A stretch of DNA of 64,000 nucleotides from JAJPKR01 sp050746125 (GCA_050746125.1 JBOGKX010000005.1:13299-77298); one strand, 5' to 3'. Shown: positions 8,894-17,549, counted from the first letter of the stretch. A program made the numbers and translations. Notes: generated from the sequence alone by a model not told the origin.

Positions 8894-8914
8894 GATAGGC
8901 GAAGATAAGGCGAA
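8894..8914 (-). promoter_or_regulatory. lexA: Candidate LexA operator: 11-bp-period direct repeat
   Basis: On the minus strand the lexA leader reads TTCGCCTTATC followed by TTCGCCTATC, so TTCGCC starts 11 bases apart, 12-32 bases upstream of the lexA start codon. LexA boxes of direct-repeat type with an 11-base period (GTTC-N7-GTTC) are known in alphaproteobacteria. That this is the operator here is an inference from position and symmetry; no GAAC-N4-GTTC or CTGT-N8-ACAG box is seen in the leader. Confidence 0.4.
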
Positions 8915-8967
8915 AAAGCAAGCAAGCGCGCCTAGTGGCGAGGTTTGGGGGTAAGCTACCGGCGATC

Positions 8968-10416
8968 ATGAGCCATCCCCTAGCCGAAACGAATCGCCGC
9001 GATTTCCTGTTCATGGCCGCTGGCGCCGCCGCCGCCCTGCCGCTGGCGACAGCGGCTTCCGCCGCAGCTCCGCAAGCGGATACGACGACTCCAAAGGGAG
9101 CGATCGCGGCGTGGACCACCGACCGCGAGCGCCGCCATGCGGCCGCGCCGGCGGTAAGTTGGCGCGCGGGCAAAGGCGCCGCCGGCGCCGAGGCGATCGT
9201 CCTCGAGCCGGCCAGGAAGGCGCAGCCCGTGCTGGGATTCGGCGCGGCCTTCACCGACGCGGCCTGCTACAACATTGCCCGCTTGCCGCCAGCCGCGGGC
9301 GACGCACTGCTCAAGGAACTGTTTTCGCCCGCCGGGTTAGGGCTGAGCGTCTGCCGCTGCTGCGTCGGCTCGAGCGACTACGCCCGTTTCGCCTACAGCT
9401 ATGACGAGGGCGCCCCCGATCCGACGTTATCCCGCTTTTCGATCGACCACGACCGCGCCTACATCGTGCCGGTCATCGGCCGGGCACGGGCGGTGAATCC
9501 GAGCCTGTTCCTGCTGGCCTCGCCGTGGAGCCCGCCGGGCTGGATGAAAGACAACAACTCCATGCTGGGCGGCACGATCCGGCGCCACTTGCTGCCGGTA
9601 TACGCGCAGTATATGGTCAAGTTCCTGGCCGCCTACCGCGACGCGGGCGTGCCCATCCAAGCGATCAGCTCGCAGAACGAGGTGGATACCGACCAAGACA
9701 GCCTAATGCCGGCCTGCCTTTTTCCGCAGGAGATCGAGGTTGGGTATGTCGCCGGTCACTTGGGCCCGGCGCTGGCCGCCGCCGGCCTCGATACCCGCAT
9801 CTGGCTGGTCGATCACAACTACAACTTGTGGGGCCGCGCCATTTGCGAACTCGACGACCCCGGCGTGGCCCGCTACACGAAATCGGTGGCCTGGCATGGA
9901 TATGTCGGTCAACCGGATTGGATGCGGCGCGTCGCGGCCGCCCATCCCGACGTGGAGATGTACTGGACCGAGGGCGGCCCGGATATTCGCGACCCCAACT
10001 ATGAGCTGGAATGGGTGAACTGGGGGCGCACGGCGATCGGCGTGCTGCGCAACGGCGCGCGCTGCCTGATCGGCTGGAACCTGGCCCTCGACGAGCAGGG
10101 CAAGCCGAATATCGGACCGTTCAGCTGCGGCGGCTTGGTGACTATTCATTCGCGGACGGGAGCGATCACGCGGAGCGGCCAATATTGGGCGCTGGCGCAT
10201 TTTTCCCGCGCGCTGCCACGCGGCTCCGTGATCGTCGCTTCGCTGGGAACTCCCGAACAGGTGGACCACGTCGCCGCGCAGCTTCCGGAGGGCGGAATCG
10301 CCTTGTTGCTTGCCAATTCGGGCGCGGCGCGCTCGGTTGAAGTTCGCCAGGGCACGGCGCAAGCGGAAGTTGCGCTGCCCGCCGACTCGCTTACGACCCT
10401 GCGTTGGCCGTCCTGA
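8968..10416 (+). CDS. Tat-exported glycoside hydrolase family 30 (glucosylceramidase-like)
   Basis: A retaining beta-glycosidase of 482 residues resembling GH30. Family landmarks are GFGAAFTDAACYN near the start of the barrel, SPWSPPGWMK, the acid/base Glu238 in SSQNEVDT and the nucleophile Glu335 in MYWTEGGP. The N-terminus carries a twin-arginine signal (NRRDFLFMAAGAAAAL), so the folded enzyme is predicted to be exported. ATG 8968 is chosen because the Tat motif follows within ten residues; a GTG at 8935 is in frame but less likely. Substrates of related enzymes include glucosylceramide, beta-1,6-glucans and beta-xylosides; the choice cannot be made here. It stands alone between lexA (divergent) and the ferritin-like gene (convergent). 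Confidence 0.9.
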   Translation: MSHPLAETNRRDFLFMAAGAAAALPLATAASAAAPQADTTTPKGAIAAWTTDRERRHAAAPAVSWRAGKGAAGAEAIVLEPARKAQPVLGFGAAFTDAACYNIARLPPAAGDALLKELFSPAGLGLSVCRCCVGSSDYARFAYSYDEGAPDPTLSRFSIDHDRAYIVPVIGRARAVNPSLFLLASPWSPPGWMKDNNSMLGGTIRRHLLPVYAQYMVKFLAAYRDAGVPIQAISSQNEVDTDQDSLMPACLFPQEIEVGYVAGHLGPALAAAGLDTRIWLVDHNYNLWGRAICELDDPGVARYTKSVAWHGYVGQPDWMRRVAAAHPDVEMYWTEGGPDIRDPNYELEWVNWGRTAIGVLRNGARCLIGWNLALDEQGKPNIGPFSCGGLVTIHSRTGAITRSGQYWALAHFSRALPRGSVIVASLGTPEQVDHVAAQLPEGGIALLLANSGAARSVEVRQGTAQAEVALPADSLTTLRWPS

Positions 10417-10422
10417 ACGCCG

Positions 10423-11880
10423 CTAGCCGGCGATGGACTTGAGGTCGGCGCGAGTGGACTCGTAGCTGGTTTGATAGGCCAGCAGCGCGGGGTCCGGTGA
10501 GACGCCCCAACGGCGGCAGGCAGCACGATACAGATCGGGCCACCAGTTGCGGTGTTCGGTCAGGCCGGTGGCGCGCCAGGCCCCCCAATCACTGAGCGCG
10601 CGCGACCACGCGCGGTCGCCGGCAGCGAGCGCCTCGGCTTGCGAAGCGAACTCCGGCACCAGCCATTTGCGGCCAATCTGGGCGTGCAGCACTTCGTCGG
10701 CCCAGTCGTAATCCTGCATGAGCGCGGCCAAGGGGCTGGTGCTGGCGCAGGCGATGCGCCACTCCCCTTCCTTGCCATTGGGGCGCGGCATCAGTCCTTG
10801 CTCGATGGCATAGAGAACGGCGTGGCGCTCGCGCGGAGTAAGGCGGGTATTGAGCGTGAGCGACCAAACGATGGGCACGGGCACGGCGCGCCAGTCCAGG
10901 CCCAGCGCCGCAAATCCGATCTCGCCCATCATGGCGTGACGCGCCTCGTCCCAGAGCTGACGCGTCATGGCGCGGTAATAGCCCCAGGGTTTTTCCTTGA
11001 CCTCGACCAGGATGCTGGCCAGCATCTCGGGCACGTCGATCTCGCGCAGCCGCTTGAAATAGAGCATCAGGGTCTTGGGCTGAGCCGGGATGCTGGGTTC
11101 GAAGAGAAAGGCTTCCGCGTTGACCGCCATGTTGTAGGGGTCGAGAAAGCGCCCGTCGCGGCGGGGCACAACGTCGTACGGAGGCGGCGCGGCGGAAAAT
11201 TGCCGCTGTGGCAACTCGCCCGCGGGCGCGCTGGCGCCATCGAGGTCGCCGGCGGCGGCCAGGGCTTGCTCAAGAGTCGCGCGCCAGCCGGCGAGAGCGA
11301 CGCGCGGCTCGTCGCCGACGATACAGGAGACGGCGGCGGCGCCGTAGGCGACGACATCGCGCATCTCCATCTGCATGACGCGCGCGCAGCGATAACTGGG
11401 AAAATCGAACAGGCGGTGCGTCTCGGCGAGAAAGCGGTCGAGCGCGCGCATCACGGCCGGCACGGCCACGTCGTAGAGCCCCAGCACCAGCGCCTCGGGT
11501 GCGGGCGCGGCGAGGATCTCGTCAAAGAGAAGATCGAGAGCGTCGCTGGGGGAGACATCGAGGCCATAGGGCGGCTGGCGCATCTCTTTCACGCGCGCCG
11601 CCAACGCCGAGACGTGCTCGGCGCAATAAAAGGCGTGCAGGCTAAACGCCATCTTCAGCTCATAGATCGGCATGGCGGTGAGCCGCGCCACGAAGATGCC
11701 GTGCAAACGCTTCAACGCCCAATGCAGTCGCTTGAGGCGGCTGACCGACACCTCAACCGTTAGTCCGACCGTCGCCGCCTCGGCCATCGGCATTAGGCCG
11801 ACCAGCGGCGGGAGCCCGGCATAGCCGGAGTAGGCGGAAAGCTCGGGAGCGGCAGGATCTTGCGGCGCACCGGCATCCAT
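10423..11880 (-). CDS. Ferritin-like (putative di-iron) protein of unknown function
   Basis: A 485-residue soluble protein, mostly helical. It has carboxylate and histidine pairs typical of ferritin-like four-helix bundles: an EH in YCAEHVSALAARV, DEARHAMMGE (ExxH) and a late DEVLHAQIG (ExxH), with further glutamates in MQMEMRDVV and ILVEVKEKPWGYY. I infer a di-iron or dimanganese centre related in style to DUF455/MiaE-like proteins, but I do not recognise a characterised homologue and give no reaction. No signal peptide. It is monocistronic: convergent with the GH30 gene and followed upstream by a long non-coding gap. ATG 11880 has a GGGGGAA stretch just upstream. Confidence 0.75.
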   Translation of the reverse strand: MDAGAPQDPAAPELSAYSGYAGLPPLVGLMPMAEAATVGLTVEVSVSRLKRLHWALKRLHGIFVARLTAMPIYELKMAFSLHAFYCAEHVSALAARVKEMRQPPYGLDVSPSDALDLLFDEILAAPAPEALVLGLYDVAVPAVMRALDRFLAETHRLFDFPSYRCARVMQMEMRDVVAYGAAAVSCIVGDEPRVALAGWRATLEQALAAAGDLDGASAPAGELPQRQFSAAPPPYDVVPRRDGRFLDPYNMAVNAEAFLFEPSIPAQPKTLMLYFKRLREIDVPEMLASILVEVKEKPWGYYRAMTRQLWDEARHAMMGEIGFAALGLDWRAVPVPIVWSLTLNTRLTPRERHAVLYAIEQGLMPRPNGKEGEWRIACASTSPLAALMQDYDWADEVLHAQIGRKWLVPEFASQAEALAAGDRAWSRALSDWGAWRATGLTEHRNWWPDLYRAACRRWGVSPDPALLAYQTSYESTRADLKSIAG

Positions 11881-12273
11881 CGGAAGTTCCCCCGCGGGTC
11901 ATTTTGCAACAGTTGCGTTCCGGACCACGCAACTATCGCGAAATCGCAAAAAGCGCCGCCGCCGGCCCGAGACCACCCCAGCGCCCTCGGCAAATCGCAG
12001 TTTGCGGAGCAAGCCACTGATTGGAAACGGTTTGTGCGCCGCAAAGCGGTTGCCGGGCGAAACTTTTCATTGGTCTCCTGGTCCTCGGGCCGGCGGCGAG
12101 TGGCGCGGCCGCGCTGCGGCGTTTCGGGCCGGCGGGGTGCGCGCCCGCGAGCGCCCCACTAAAGTGGGATTCAGAGTTGGCGAGCGAGGTTGCTTGCGAG
12201 CGTCAGGTTCCCGATTGGGACTAACATCTGGAGTGCCCGACCGGTACTACGTCATCTTGCAGCCAGTACACTA
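11881..12273. other. Non-coding gap upstream of the YD-repeat gene
   Basis: These 393 bases lie between the start of the ferritin-like gene and the YD-repeat gene. I see a short palindrome GCAACAGTTGC near 11914, a duplicated TCGGGCCGGCGG (about 12087 and 12123), a perfect CCCACT-AA-AGTGGG hairpin at 12155-12168, and the first copy of the 52-bp repeat. No convincing gene, tRNA or clear -10/-35 pair was found. Confidence 0.5.
12168..12219 (+). repeat. 52-bp imperfect direct repeat, copy 1
   Basis: Matches 13331-13382 at 44 of 52 positions in the same orientation; the shared core is GTTGGCGAGCGAG followed by TTGCTTGCGAG. It directly follows a small hairpin (12155-12168). Together with copy 2 it brackets the YD-repeat gene at a distance of 1163 bases. 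Confidence 0.8.
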
Positions 12274-13302
12274 ATGACGCCTTTACGCAGCTCGATTCCT
12301 TCTCAGCGAACCCGGTGGCGTGCCAGTGAAGCGTGGAAGATGCGGGAGGACAGATCCAGAGGTGAGCGGCGCCAGGGCCTTGATCCGGCGACTAGCAGCG
12401 CCGCGCTCGGCTTTGCCGGAAGTGTCCGCGTGGTGCGAAGCGAGGGGCCTCAACCCGGAGCTGCCGGGGGCCGAACATATATCTTTACCGAGGCCGGACT
12501 CCTTAAGCTGACCGTCATCCGCTTCCCAAATGGCGAGCACAGGATGGAACATCGGTACGGGCGCGGCGGAGTGTTGCAAGAGCGCTCCGATACCGATAAG
12601 AATGGTCGTATCCAGGGTCTGAAATACACCTACGACGCCCAGGCGAGGCTGATCGAAATGAGGGAATCGGGCGCGGGCCGCGGCAGGGTGACCGCAACAG
12701 TCAATTATGAGGTGGACGGCCGGTTTCGGCGGGTCCAACATTGCCCACCTCCCGTGGCCGGCCGCGCAGTGCTGCACCTGGTTCCGGGAGGGCGCCAGCT
12801 CTACCGCGTGCCTGGGTTGCGAGAAATCCAGACGGAGTATGACTCGTCCGCGTTGCCTCGATTCTCGCGCCTGGTAGCCCAGAGTGCGCCGCCGGTGGCC
12901 GTGTTACTGAACTACTCCCCAAGAGGCCTCCTTCTAGGCGAGTTCCTCGCACGGCTACCCGCAGAGGCGGAATTCATGGCATGGGCAGAGGCTGAAACGA
13001 TGGAAAGGCTGCGGAGGGCGCCGGAGCGAGCTGCGACCTATGCGTACGACAAGCACGGAAATTGCATTGCCGAGGCCGTTGAGCTGGGTGGCGAGGTCGT
13101 GTATAGAGTCGAGCGACTCTTCGATGCACATGGTAGCCCGACCCAGGAGATTACGACCCGCCGCGGCGGGTCTAAGGCGCGGAGCGAGATCAATTACGAG
13201 TACGACAGTCGCGGCAACTGGCTGCGATCCGTTCGGCAGACTCAATCCAGCGCAGGCGCCTCCATGCAAGAGTGGCGACGCGAGATTGCCTACTTTTCCT
13301 AA
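12274..13302 (+). CDS. Small YD-repeat (RHS-like) protein
   Basis: A 342-residue protein with several degenerate YD repeats of the RHS/wall-associated type: LKYTYDAQARLIEM, ATYAYDKHGNCIAEA, VERLFDAHGSPTQE and INYEYDSRGNWLRSV. Full RHS shells are much longer and carry a conserved core and a variable toxin tip; neither is seen, so this is a stand-alone repeat protein or a fragment. Related short proteins are carried by acidobacterial genomes. No clear signal peptide from ATG 12274; an in-frame ATG at 12340 and an upstream open stretch from 12190, which overlaps the repeat, are alternatives. It is bracketed by 52-bp direct repeats, as if the gene and its flanks were a movable or duplicated unit. 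Function unknown. Confidence 0.65.
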   Translation: MTPLRSSIPSQRTRWRASEAWKMREDRSRGERRQGLDPATSSAALGFAGSVRVVRSEGPQPGAAGGRTYIFTEAGLLKLTVIRFPNGEHRMEHRYGRGGVLQERSDTDKNGRIQGLKYTYDAQARLIEMRESGAGRGRVTATVNYEVDGRFRRVQHCPPPVAGRAVLHLVPGGRQLYRVPGLREIQTEYDSSALPRFSRLVAQSAPPVAVLLNYSPRGLLLGEFLARLPAEAEFMAWAEAETMERLRRAPERAATYAYDKHGNCIAEAVELGGEVVYRVERLFDAHGSPTQEITTRRGGSKARSEINYEYDSRGNWLRSVRQTQSSAGASMQEWRREIAYFS

Positions 13303-13306
13303 CCAG

Positions 13307-13320
13307 CCAACGCGGGTTGG
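13307..13320 (+). other. Hairpin just after the YD-repeat gene
   Basis: CCAAC-GCGG-GTTGG starts 5 bases after the stop codon. It has no U-tract, so it is a weak terminator at best. A similar small hairpin stands before copy 1 of the flanking repeat, so it may belong to the repeat unit. Confidence 0.35.
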
Positions 13321-13330
13321 TGGGCGGGCG

Positions 13331-13382
13331 GATTCTGCGTTGGCGAGCGAGATTGCTTGCGAGTGTCAGCTTGCCGACTTGG
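13331..13382 (+). repeat. 52-bp imperfect direct repeat, copy 2
   Basis: Second copy of the repeat at 12168-12219 (44 of 52 identical). It lies after the YD-repeat gene and runs 17 bases into the 3' end of the convergent DUF4340 gene, where it encodes the last residues and the stop codon. Confidence 0.8.
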
Positions 13383-14355
13383 CCGGTTTGGCGGCGGCCT
13401 TGGCCTTGCCCGTTTTGCGCTTCTTCTTGCGAGCCTGGGCTGGGGCGGCAACGGTGGTGGCGCTGACCGTAGGCGCCGGCGTTGGCGGCTTGGTCAGGTC
13501 GGCCATGTCGTCGGTGAGATAACTATTGATGGTGAAGACGGCCGGGGATTCGGACGAGCGGGCGTAGTACTCGCTTTCGCCTTTTTTATTGCCGACTTCG
13601 AGCCGACCCTGGCCCCCTTTCCAGACCAAGGAGACGACGGTGGCGGGATGGGCGAGGCCGTACTTGGCGGCAGTTTTGCCGGTGGGATCGACGATGGCGT
13701 CCATCTGAGCGTTGGCGATGGCGTCGGTAAGGTTTTGGATGTTGTCGGCTTGCGGGCCAGTCCATTTACCTTTGCTGCGCTTGAATTCGAGGCTTTTGCC
13801 GCGGTAGCGAAGGGCGACGGAGTCGACCGCATCGCTGGTGAAGTGCAGCACGCTCTTGTCGCGCAGGTCGAAGGCGGCCTTGATCATATCGCCCTTGACG
13901 TAGGTGGGAATGGTATAAACATCGGGCGAATCGGCCAGCTTGAGATAGAGATCGTCGCCGGTGGGGGTATTGGAACCGAACAGGAAGCGGTACTTGGAGC
14001 CGTTAGCGAGGCTGATGGCGACAGAGGCGGCATCGTCGAGACCAAAGGGGGCGAGGTTCTTTTCCGCGCCGATCTTTTCGGCGGGATCGAGGCTGGAAGC
14101 GGTGGTCAGCAGCGTGGTGACCGCGCCGGAGTCGGCAGCGGCGGCGTAGGGCTGCGCCAGCTGCCACTGATCCTTGACCTTGTCGAGAATGACGGCAGGC
14201 TGACCGCTCTGATCGACTTCGATCCGGTTGGCTTGCCCGGGATCGAACTTGACCAGGGCGGGAGTCGCCGAAGAGGCGGGCTTCTTTTCCGGCCACCAGC
14301 GCAGGGCGGCGAAGAGTCCGACGAGAATGACCACGGCAATGATCAAGCGCTTCAT
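13366..14355 (-). CDS. DUF4340 domain protein of a Gld-like ABC system
   Basis: A 329-residue membrane-anchored protein: one N-terminal membrane segment (LIIAVVILVGLFAALRWW), then an extracytoplasmic domain matching the DUF4340 type (repeated units around IEVDQSGQPAVILDKVKDQW and LEFKRSKGKWTGPQ). The tail is rich in Lys, Ala and Pro. ATG 14355 is preferred over the upstream TTG 14370 because GGAG lies 7 bases before it. It is the last gene of a minus-strand operon, 24 bases after the GldG-like gene. DUF4340 proteins commonly accompany GldG-type ABC proteins; the cargo is unknown. Its 3' end is covered by a copy of the 52-bp repeat. Confidence 0.88.
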   Translation of the reverse strand: MKRLIIAVVILVGLFAALRWWPEKKPASSATPALVKFDPGQANRIEVDQSGQPAVILDKVKDQWQLAQPYAAAADSGAVTTLLTTASSLDPAEKIGAEKNLAPFGLDDAASVAISLANGSKYRFLFGSNTPTGDDLYLKLADSPDVYTIPTYVKGDMIKAAFDLRDKSVLHFTSDAVDSVALRYRGKSLEFKRSKGKWTGPQADNIQNLTDAIANAQMDAIVDPTGKTAAKYGLAHPATVVSLVWKGGQGRLEVGNKKGESEYYARSSESPAVFTINSYLTDDMADLTKPPTPAPTVSATTVAAPAQARKKKRKTGKAKAAAKPAKSAS

Positions 14356-14379
14356 ATATCGACTCCGCAATAGGCGCCG

Positions 14380-15792
14380 CTATGCGGCGCGACGGCGCCA
14401 CCAAACGAACACGCCGCACAGCACGATGAACACCGGCAGATAAACCAACACCGACAGCCAGATGGTCTGCATCTGGGAAGTATTCAAGTTGATCGGGGCG
14501 TTCTGCCGCGGCTTGGGACGAATGCTGATGAAGCTCTCTTGCGCCGCCAGCCAGTTCATGGTGTTGAGGGCGAGGTCGCGGTTGCCGCCGAAAGTAATGA
14601 CGTCGTTGGCGGGGAAGTCGGCGCTGCCGAAGACGACGAAGCGGCCGCCGCCGGATTTATCCCCGGAACCGGACAGCGTGCCGGCCACGCCCAGGGTCAG
14701 CGGCCCGCGCAAGGCGGAGGCCTCGTTGAGGCGCACCTCGCCATTCGCAAAATTGGTGCTGGCCACGCTGGCCGGCGAGGTCTCGAGCAACGGTTCGACG
14801 ACCGCCGTCGCCGCCTTGTCGTCGCCCGGCTGCACGGTGCGGGCGTAGGGAAAGATGGTAGCGACGTGACCCATCTGATCGGTGATGGGATGAGTGTCGT
14901 AGTTGGCGACGATGGGCATCAGCTCGCTGGCGCCGAAGAGCCGGCCGATGCCGCTTTGGTCCACGACAATGTCCGGGGTGAGCTTGACGTCGAGCGAGTT
15001 CTCGAGGTACTGGACGAGCGGCCCTTTGCTTTCCGGGCCGAGCATGAACAGCGCGCGGCCGCCTCCCTTCAGGTAAGCGTCAATGGCGGTGATTTCCGGG
15101 GCAACAAAGGAATGGGAGGGACCGGCGACGACGAGGATCGAGCAATCCTTGGGAATCGCCGGCTGCTGGGCGAGGGGCAGGGTCTTGACGGTGAAATTCT
15201 CGTCCTCGAGCGCCTTCTTGAGAACGCTGTAGCCCGTGCGGCCGGTGTCGCCGGGATCGCGCTCGCCTTCGGTGTCGGTGAAGTAGACGATCTTGGGGCC
15301 GCCCTTGAGGACGCGCACCATGGCGTTGGTGATGTCTTGCTCGTCGAGGGTGGTGACCAACTGCTTGCGGCCGGCGCTGGCCACGACCGTGGTGCCATAG
15401 GTGCGGATTTTGTATTGATTCGCGAGATCGGGATGACGATCGGGATCGACGAACTGGACCTTGACGCGATTCGACTCGCGCTGATAGCGGCCGAGGAATT
15501 GCTTGGCGTGCGGGAACTCGCTGGAATGGTCGAAGTAGATCAGGTCCATCGGCTGGCGCAGATCGGCGACGATCTTCACCGACTCGGGACTGAGGCTATA
15601 ACGATGATTCTTGGTCAGGTCCCAGCTATGGTCGTGCCGCGAGGCGACCACGTTGATCGCCACCAGCACGGCGGCGACGATCACAATGTAGGCGATGAGG
15701 CTGCCGCGCGCGGCCAACTTATGGTGCCAAGAGCGCGGCGCGCCGCGGGCCGTGTCGTTGCCATCTTCGGGGTGCTTGGTTTCTTCCGGCAT
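14380..15792 (-). CDS. GldG-like ABC-type auxiliary membrane protein
   Basis: A 470-residue protein with a membrane segment at about residues 31-50, a large extracytoplasmic domain and a C-terminal membrane segment (IWLSVLVYLPVFIVLCGVFVWW) ending in WWRRRAA. Recognisable pieces are WDLTKNHRYSLSPES near the first helix, the TTLDEQDITNAMVRVLKG region and FVVFGSADFPAND in the later half. This matches the GldG/ABC_transp_aux family that works with GldA/GldF-type ABC transporters in gliding or envelope functions. It lies 18 bases after the permease gene and 24 before the DUF4340 gene, so the four genes form an operon. Confidence 0.9.
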   Translation of the reverse strand: MPEETKHPEDGNDTARGAPRSWHHKLAARGSLIAYIVIVAAVLVAINVVASRHDHSWDLTKNHRYSLSPESVKIVADLRQPMDLIYFDHSSEFPHAKQFLGRYQRESNRVKVQFVDPDRHPDLANQYKIRTYGTTVVASAGRKQLVTTLDEQDITNAMVRVLKGGPKIVYFTDTEGERDPGDTGRTGYSVLKKALEDENFTVKTLPLAQQPAIPKDCSILVVAGPSHSFVAPEITAIDAYLKGGGRALFMLGPESKGPLVQYLENSLDVKLTPDIVVDQSGIGRLFGASELMPIVANYDTHPITDQMGHVATIFPYARTVQPGDDKAATAVVEPLLETSPASVASTNFANGEVRLNEASALRGPLTLGVAGTLSGSGDKSGGGRFVVFGSADFPANDVITFGGNRDLALNTMNWLAAQESFISIRPKPRQNAPINLNTSQMQTIWLSVLVYLPVFIVLCGVFVWWRRRAA

Positions 15793-15810
15793 AGTGACTC
15801 CGTTGCGGCG

Positions 15811-16566
15811 CTACTCCGCCACCTCCATCCGCCGCGCGGTCAAGAACAAGCCGCCCACGATCAAGCTGAGGTAATAGACCAGGTCCTTCACGTCGATCAG
15901 CCCCTGGGTGAAGTTCTGAAAATGAGAAGTGATCGACAAATAGGAAAAGAAGCCGGAGAGAGCGCCGCCGCCGTAGGCGGTGACCCAGTTAGCCACCCAA
16001 AGCAGCAGGAACAGGGCAAAGGTGACGACGCCGGCGACGATTTGGTTGCGCGTGAAGCTAGAGATGAGCAGGCCAAGCGCCAAAAAAGTTCCGCCCATCA
16101 GCGCCAGGCCCAGAAAGGCGGCCCACAACGCGCCCACGTCGGGCTTGCCGTAATGGACGACAACGGCGACGTAGCCGGCGGAGATGATCAGCAGCAAGAC
16201 GAGCAGGCCAAAGCTGGCAAGGAATTTGCCCAGCACCACCTCCATGCGGCGCACGGGCGAGGTCTTGAGCAGTTCGATGGTGCCGCTGCGCAACTCCTCG
16301 GAGTAGGTGCGCATGGTGATCATCGGCAGCAAGAACAGCAAGGTGATGCCGATGTCGAAAAACAGCGGTTGCAAGACCTGGGTATTGACGTCGAGCGAGC
16401 CTTGCCCGAAGGCGCCGCCGCCCAGGCTCTGCATCACGTACATGGCGAGCATGCTATAGAAGAAAAAGCCCGCGATCAGCGCGAAGAGCGCCAGGACGAC
16501 GTAGGCAGCGGGAGTGACGAAGTAGAGCTTCCACTCCTTGCGAATGATGGCCCAAAAACCGGTCAT
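15811..16566 (-). CDS. ABC-2 type permease, GldF-like
   Basis: A 251-residue permease with about six membrane segments. It begins FWAIIRKEWKLYFVTPAAYVVLALF, typical of ABC-2/GldF-like subunits (the cytoplasmic KEWK...YF entry helix). It has the family segment MRTYSEELRSGTIELLKTSPV after the second helix. It should pair with the ATPase encoded just upstream and with the GldG-like and DUF4340 proteins downstream. The start ATG 16566 is preceded by a TAGGAGGAG-type ribosome site. Confidence 0.93.
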   Translation of the reverse strand: MTGFWAIIRKEWKLYFVTPAAYVVLALFALIAGFFFYSMLAMYVMQSLGGGAFGQGSLDVNTQVLQPLFFDIGITLLFLLPMITMRTYSEELRSGTIELLKTSPVRRMEVVLGKFLASFGLLVLLLIISAGYVAVVVHYGKPDVGALWAAFLGLALMGGTFLALGLLISSFTRNQIVAGVVTFALFLLLWVANWVTAYGGGALSGFFSYLSITSHFQNFTQGLIDVKDLVYYLSLIVGGLFLTARRMEVAE

Positions 16567-16607
16567 GAACGAACTCTCCTCCTAGGCAAACCGACGGTGA
16601 AGCCGGC

Positions 16608-17549
16608 TCAGGCCGCCGGAGCGGCGGCCGTCAACTTCAAGAAGATCTCCTCCAGGCTGAGCTCCACCGCCTTCAGCTCGAGCAATCCCCAGCCGCCCGC
16701 GACCACGGCGTGGGCCAGGGTTTCGCGCACGTCGGCGCCCTTGGCCTCGACCTGAAAGTGCACGATACCGCCGCCCACGGCGGGGCGAGCGGCGACGGCG
16801 GCGACGCCGGGCACGGCGGAGAGAGCGGCGCTGACGCGGTCGGCCGGCCCTTTGACCTCGAGCACCAGCGTGTCGGTATTTTTGACGCGGCGCGCGAGAT
16901 TTTCCGGGCTATCGACCGCAACCAATTCGCCGCGATTGATGATGATGACGCGCTCGCAAACCTGGGCGGCCTCGGAGAGGATGTGAGTGCTGAGAATGAC
17001 GGTGTGATCCCCGGCCAGGCCGCGGATCAACTCGCGCGTCTCGTTGCTCTGGCGGGGATCGAGGCCGGCGGTGGGCTCGTCGAGGATCAGCAAGCCGGGC
17101 TCGTGCAGGATGGCCTGGGCGATGCCGACGCGCTGGCGATAGCCCTTCGAGAGGCGGCCGATGACGCGGTGGCGCACGTCGCCGAGCGCACAGCGCTCGC
17201 AGGCGCGCTCGACGCGCGCCTTGATGTCGCGGCCCGGCACCTGCTTGAGGCGGGCCACGAAGCGCAGGTAATCGCTGACCGTCATTTCCGGATAGACGGG
17301 TGGCAGCTCGGGCAGATAGCCGATGCGACGCTTGACCTGGATGGGCTTCTGGCGCAAGGGGACGCCCTCGACCCGCACCTCGCCGGCGGAGGGCGGCAGA
17401 TAGCCGGTAATCATGCGCATGGTCGTGGTTTTGCCGGCGCCGTTGGGGCCGAGAAAGGCGACAATCTCGCCTTTTTTGGCGCTGAAGCTGATGTCATTGA
17501 CGGCCCGCGCGGGGCCATATTGCTTGCTGAGGTGGGAGACTTCGAGCAC
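16608..17549 (-). CDS. ABC transporter ATP-binding protein, GldA-like
   Basis: A 313-residue ATPase with Walker A GPNGAGKTT, Q-loop LPELPP, signature LSKGYRQRVGIAQA, Walker B LLILDEPTAGLDP and the H-loop STHIL. After the ATPase core come about 90 residues of a C-terminal regulatory domain (DUF4162-like), usual for this exporter subgroup. It opens the operon ATPase, permease, GldG-like, DUF4340. TAGGAG is present just before the start codon. Confidence 0.95.
   Translation of the reverse strand: MLEVSHLSKQYGPARAVNDISFSAKKGEIVAFLGPNGAGKTTTMRMITGYLPPSAGEVRVEGVPLRQKPIQVKRRIGYLPELPPVYPEMTVSDYLRFVARLKQVPGRDIKARVERACERCALGDVRHRVIGRLSKGYRQRVGIAQAILHEPGLLILDEPTAGLDPRQSNETRELIRGLAGDHTVILSTHILSEAAQVCERVIIINRGELVAVDSPENLARRVKNTDTLVLEVKGPADRVSAALSAVPGVAAVAARPAVGGGIVHFQVEAKGADVRETLAHAVVAGGWGLLELKAVELSLEEIFLKLTAAAPAA

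Noticed and set aside
10418..10432. Short hairpin CGCCG-CTAGC-CGGCG between the convergent GH30 and ferritin-like genes
   Set aside because: Only five base pairs and no U-tract; could be chance in GC-rich DNA.
14539..16755. A 738-codon plus-strand frame opposite the Gld-like ABC operon
   Set aside because: Low-complexity Gly/Ala/Asp-rich translation with no domain; the minus-strand genes have clear families. Long antisense frames are expected at this GC content.
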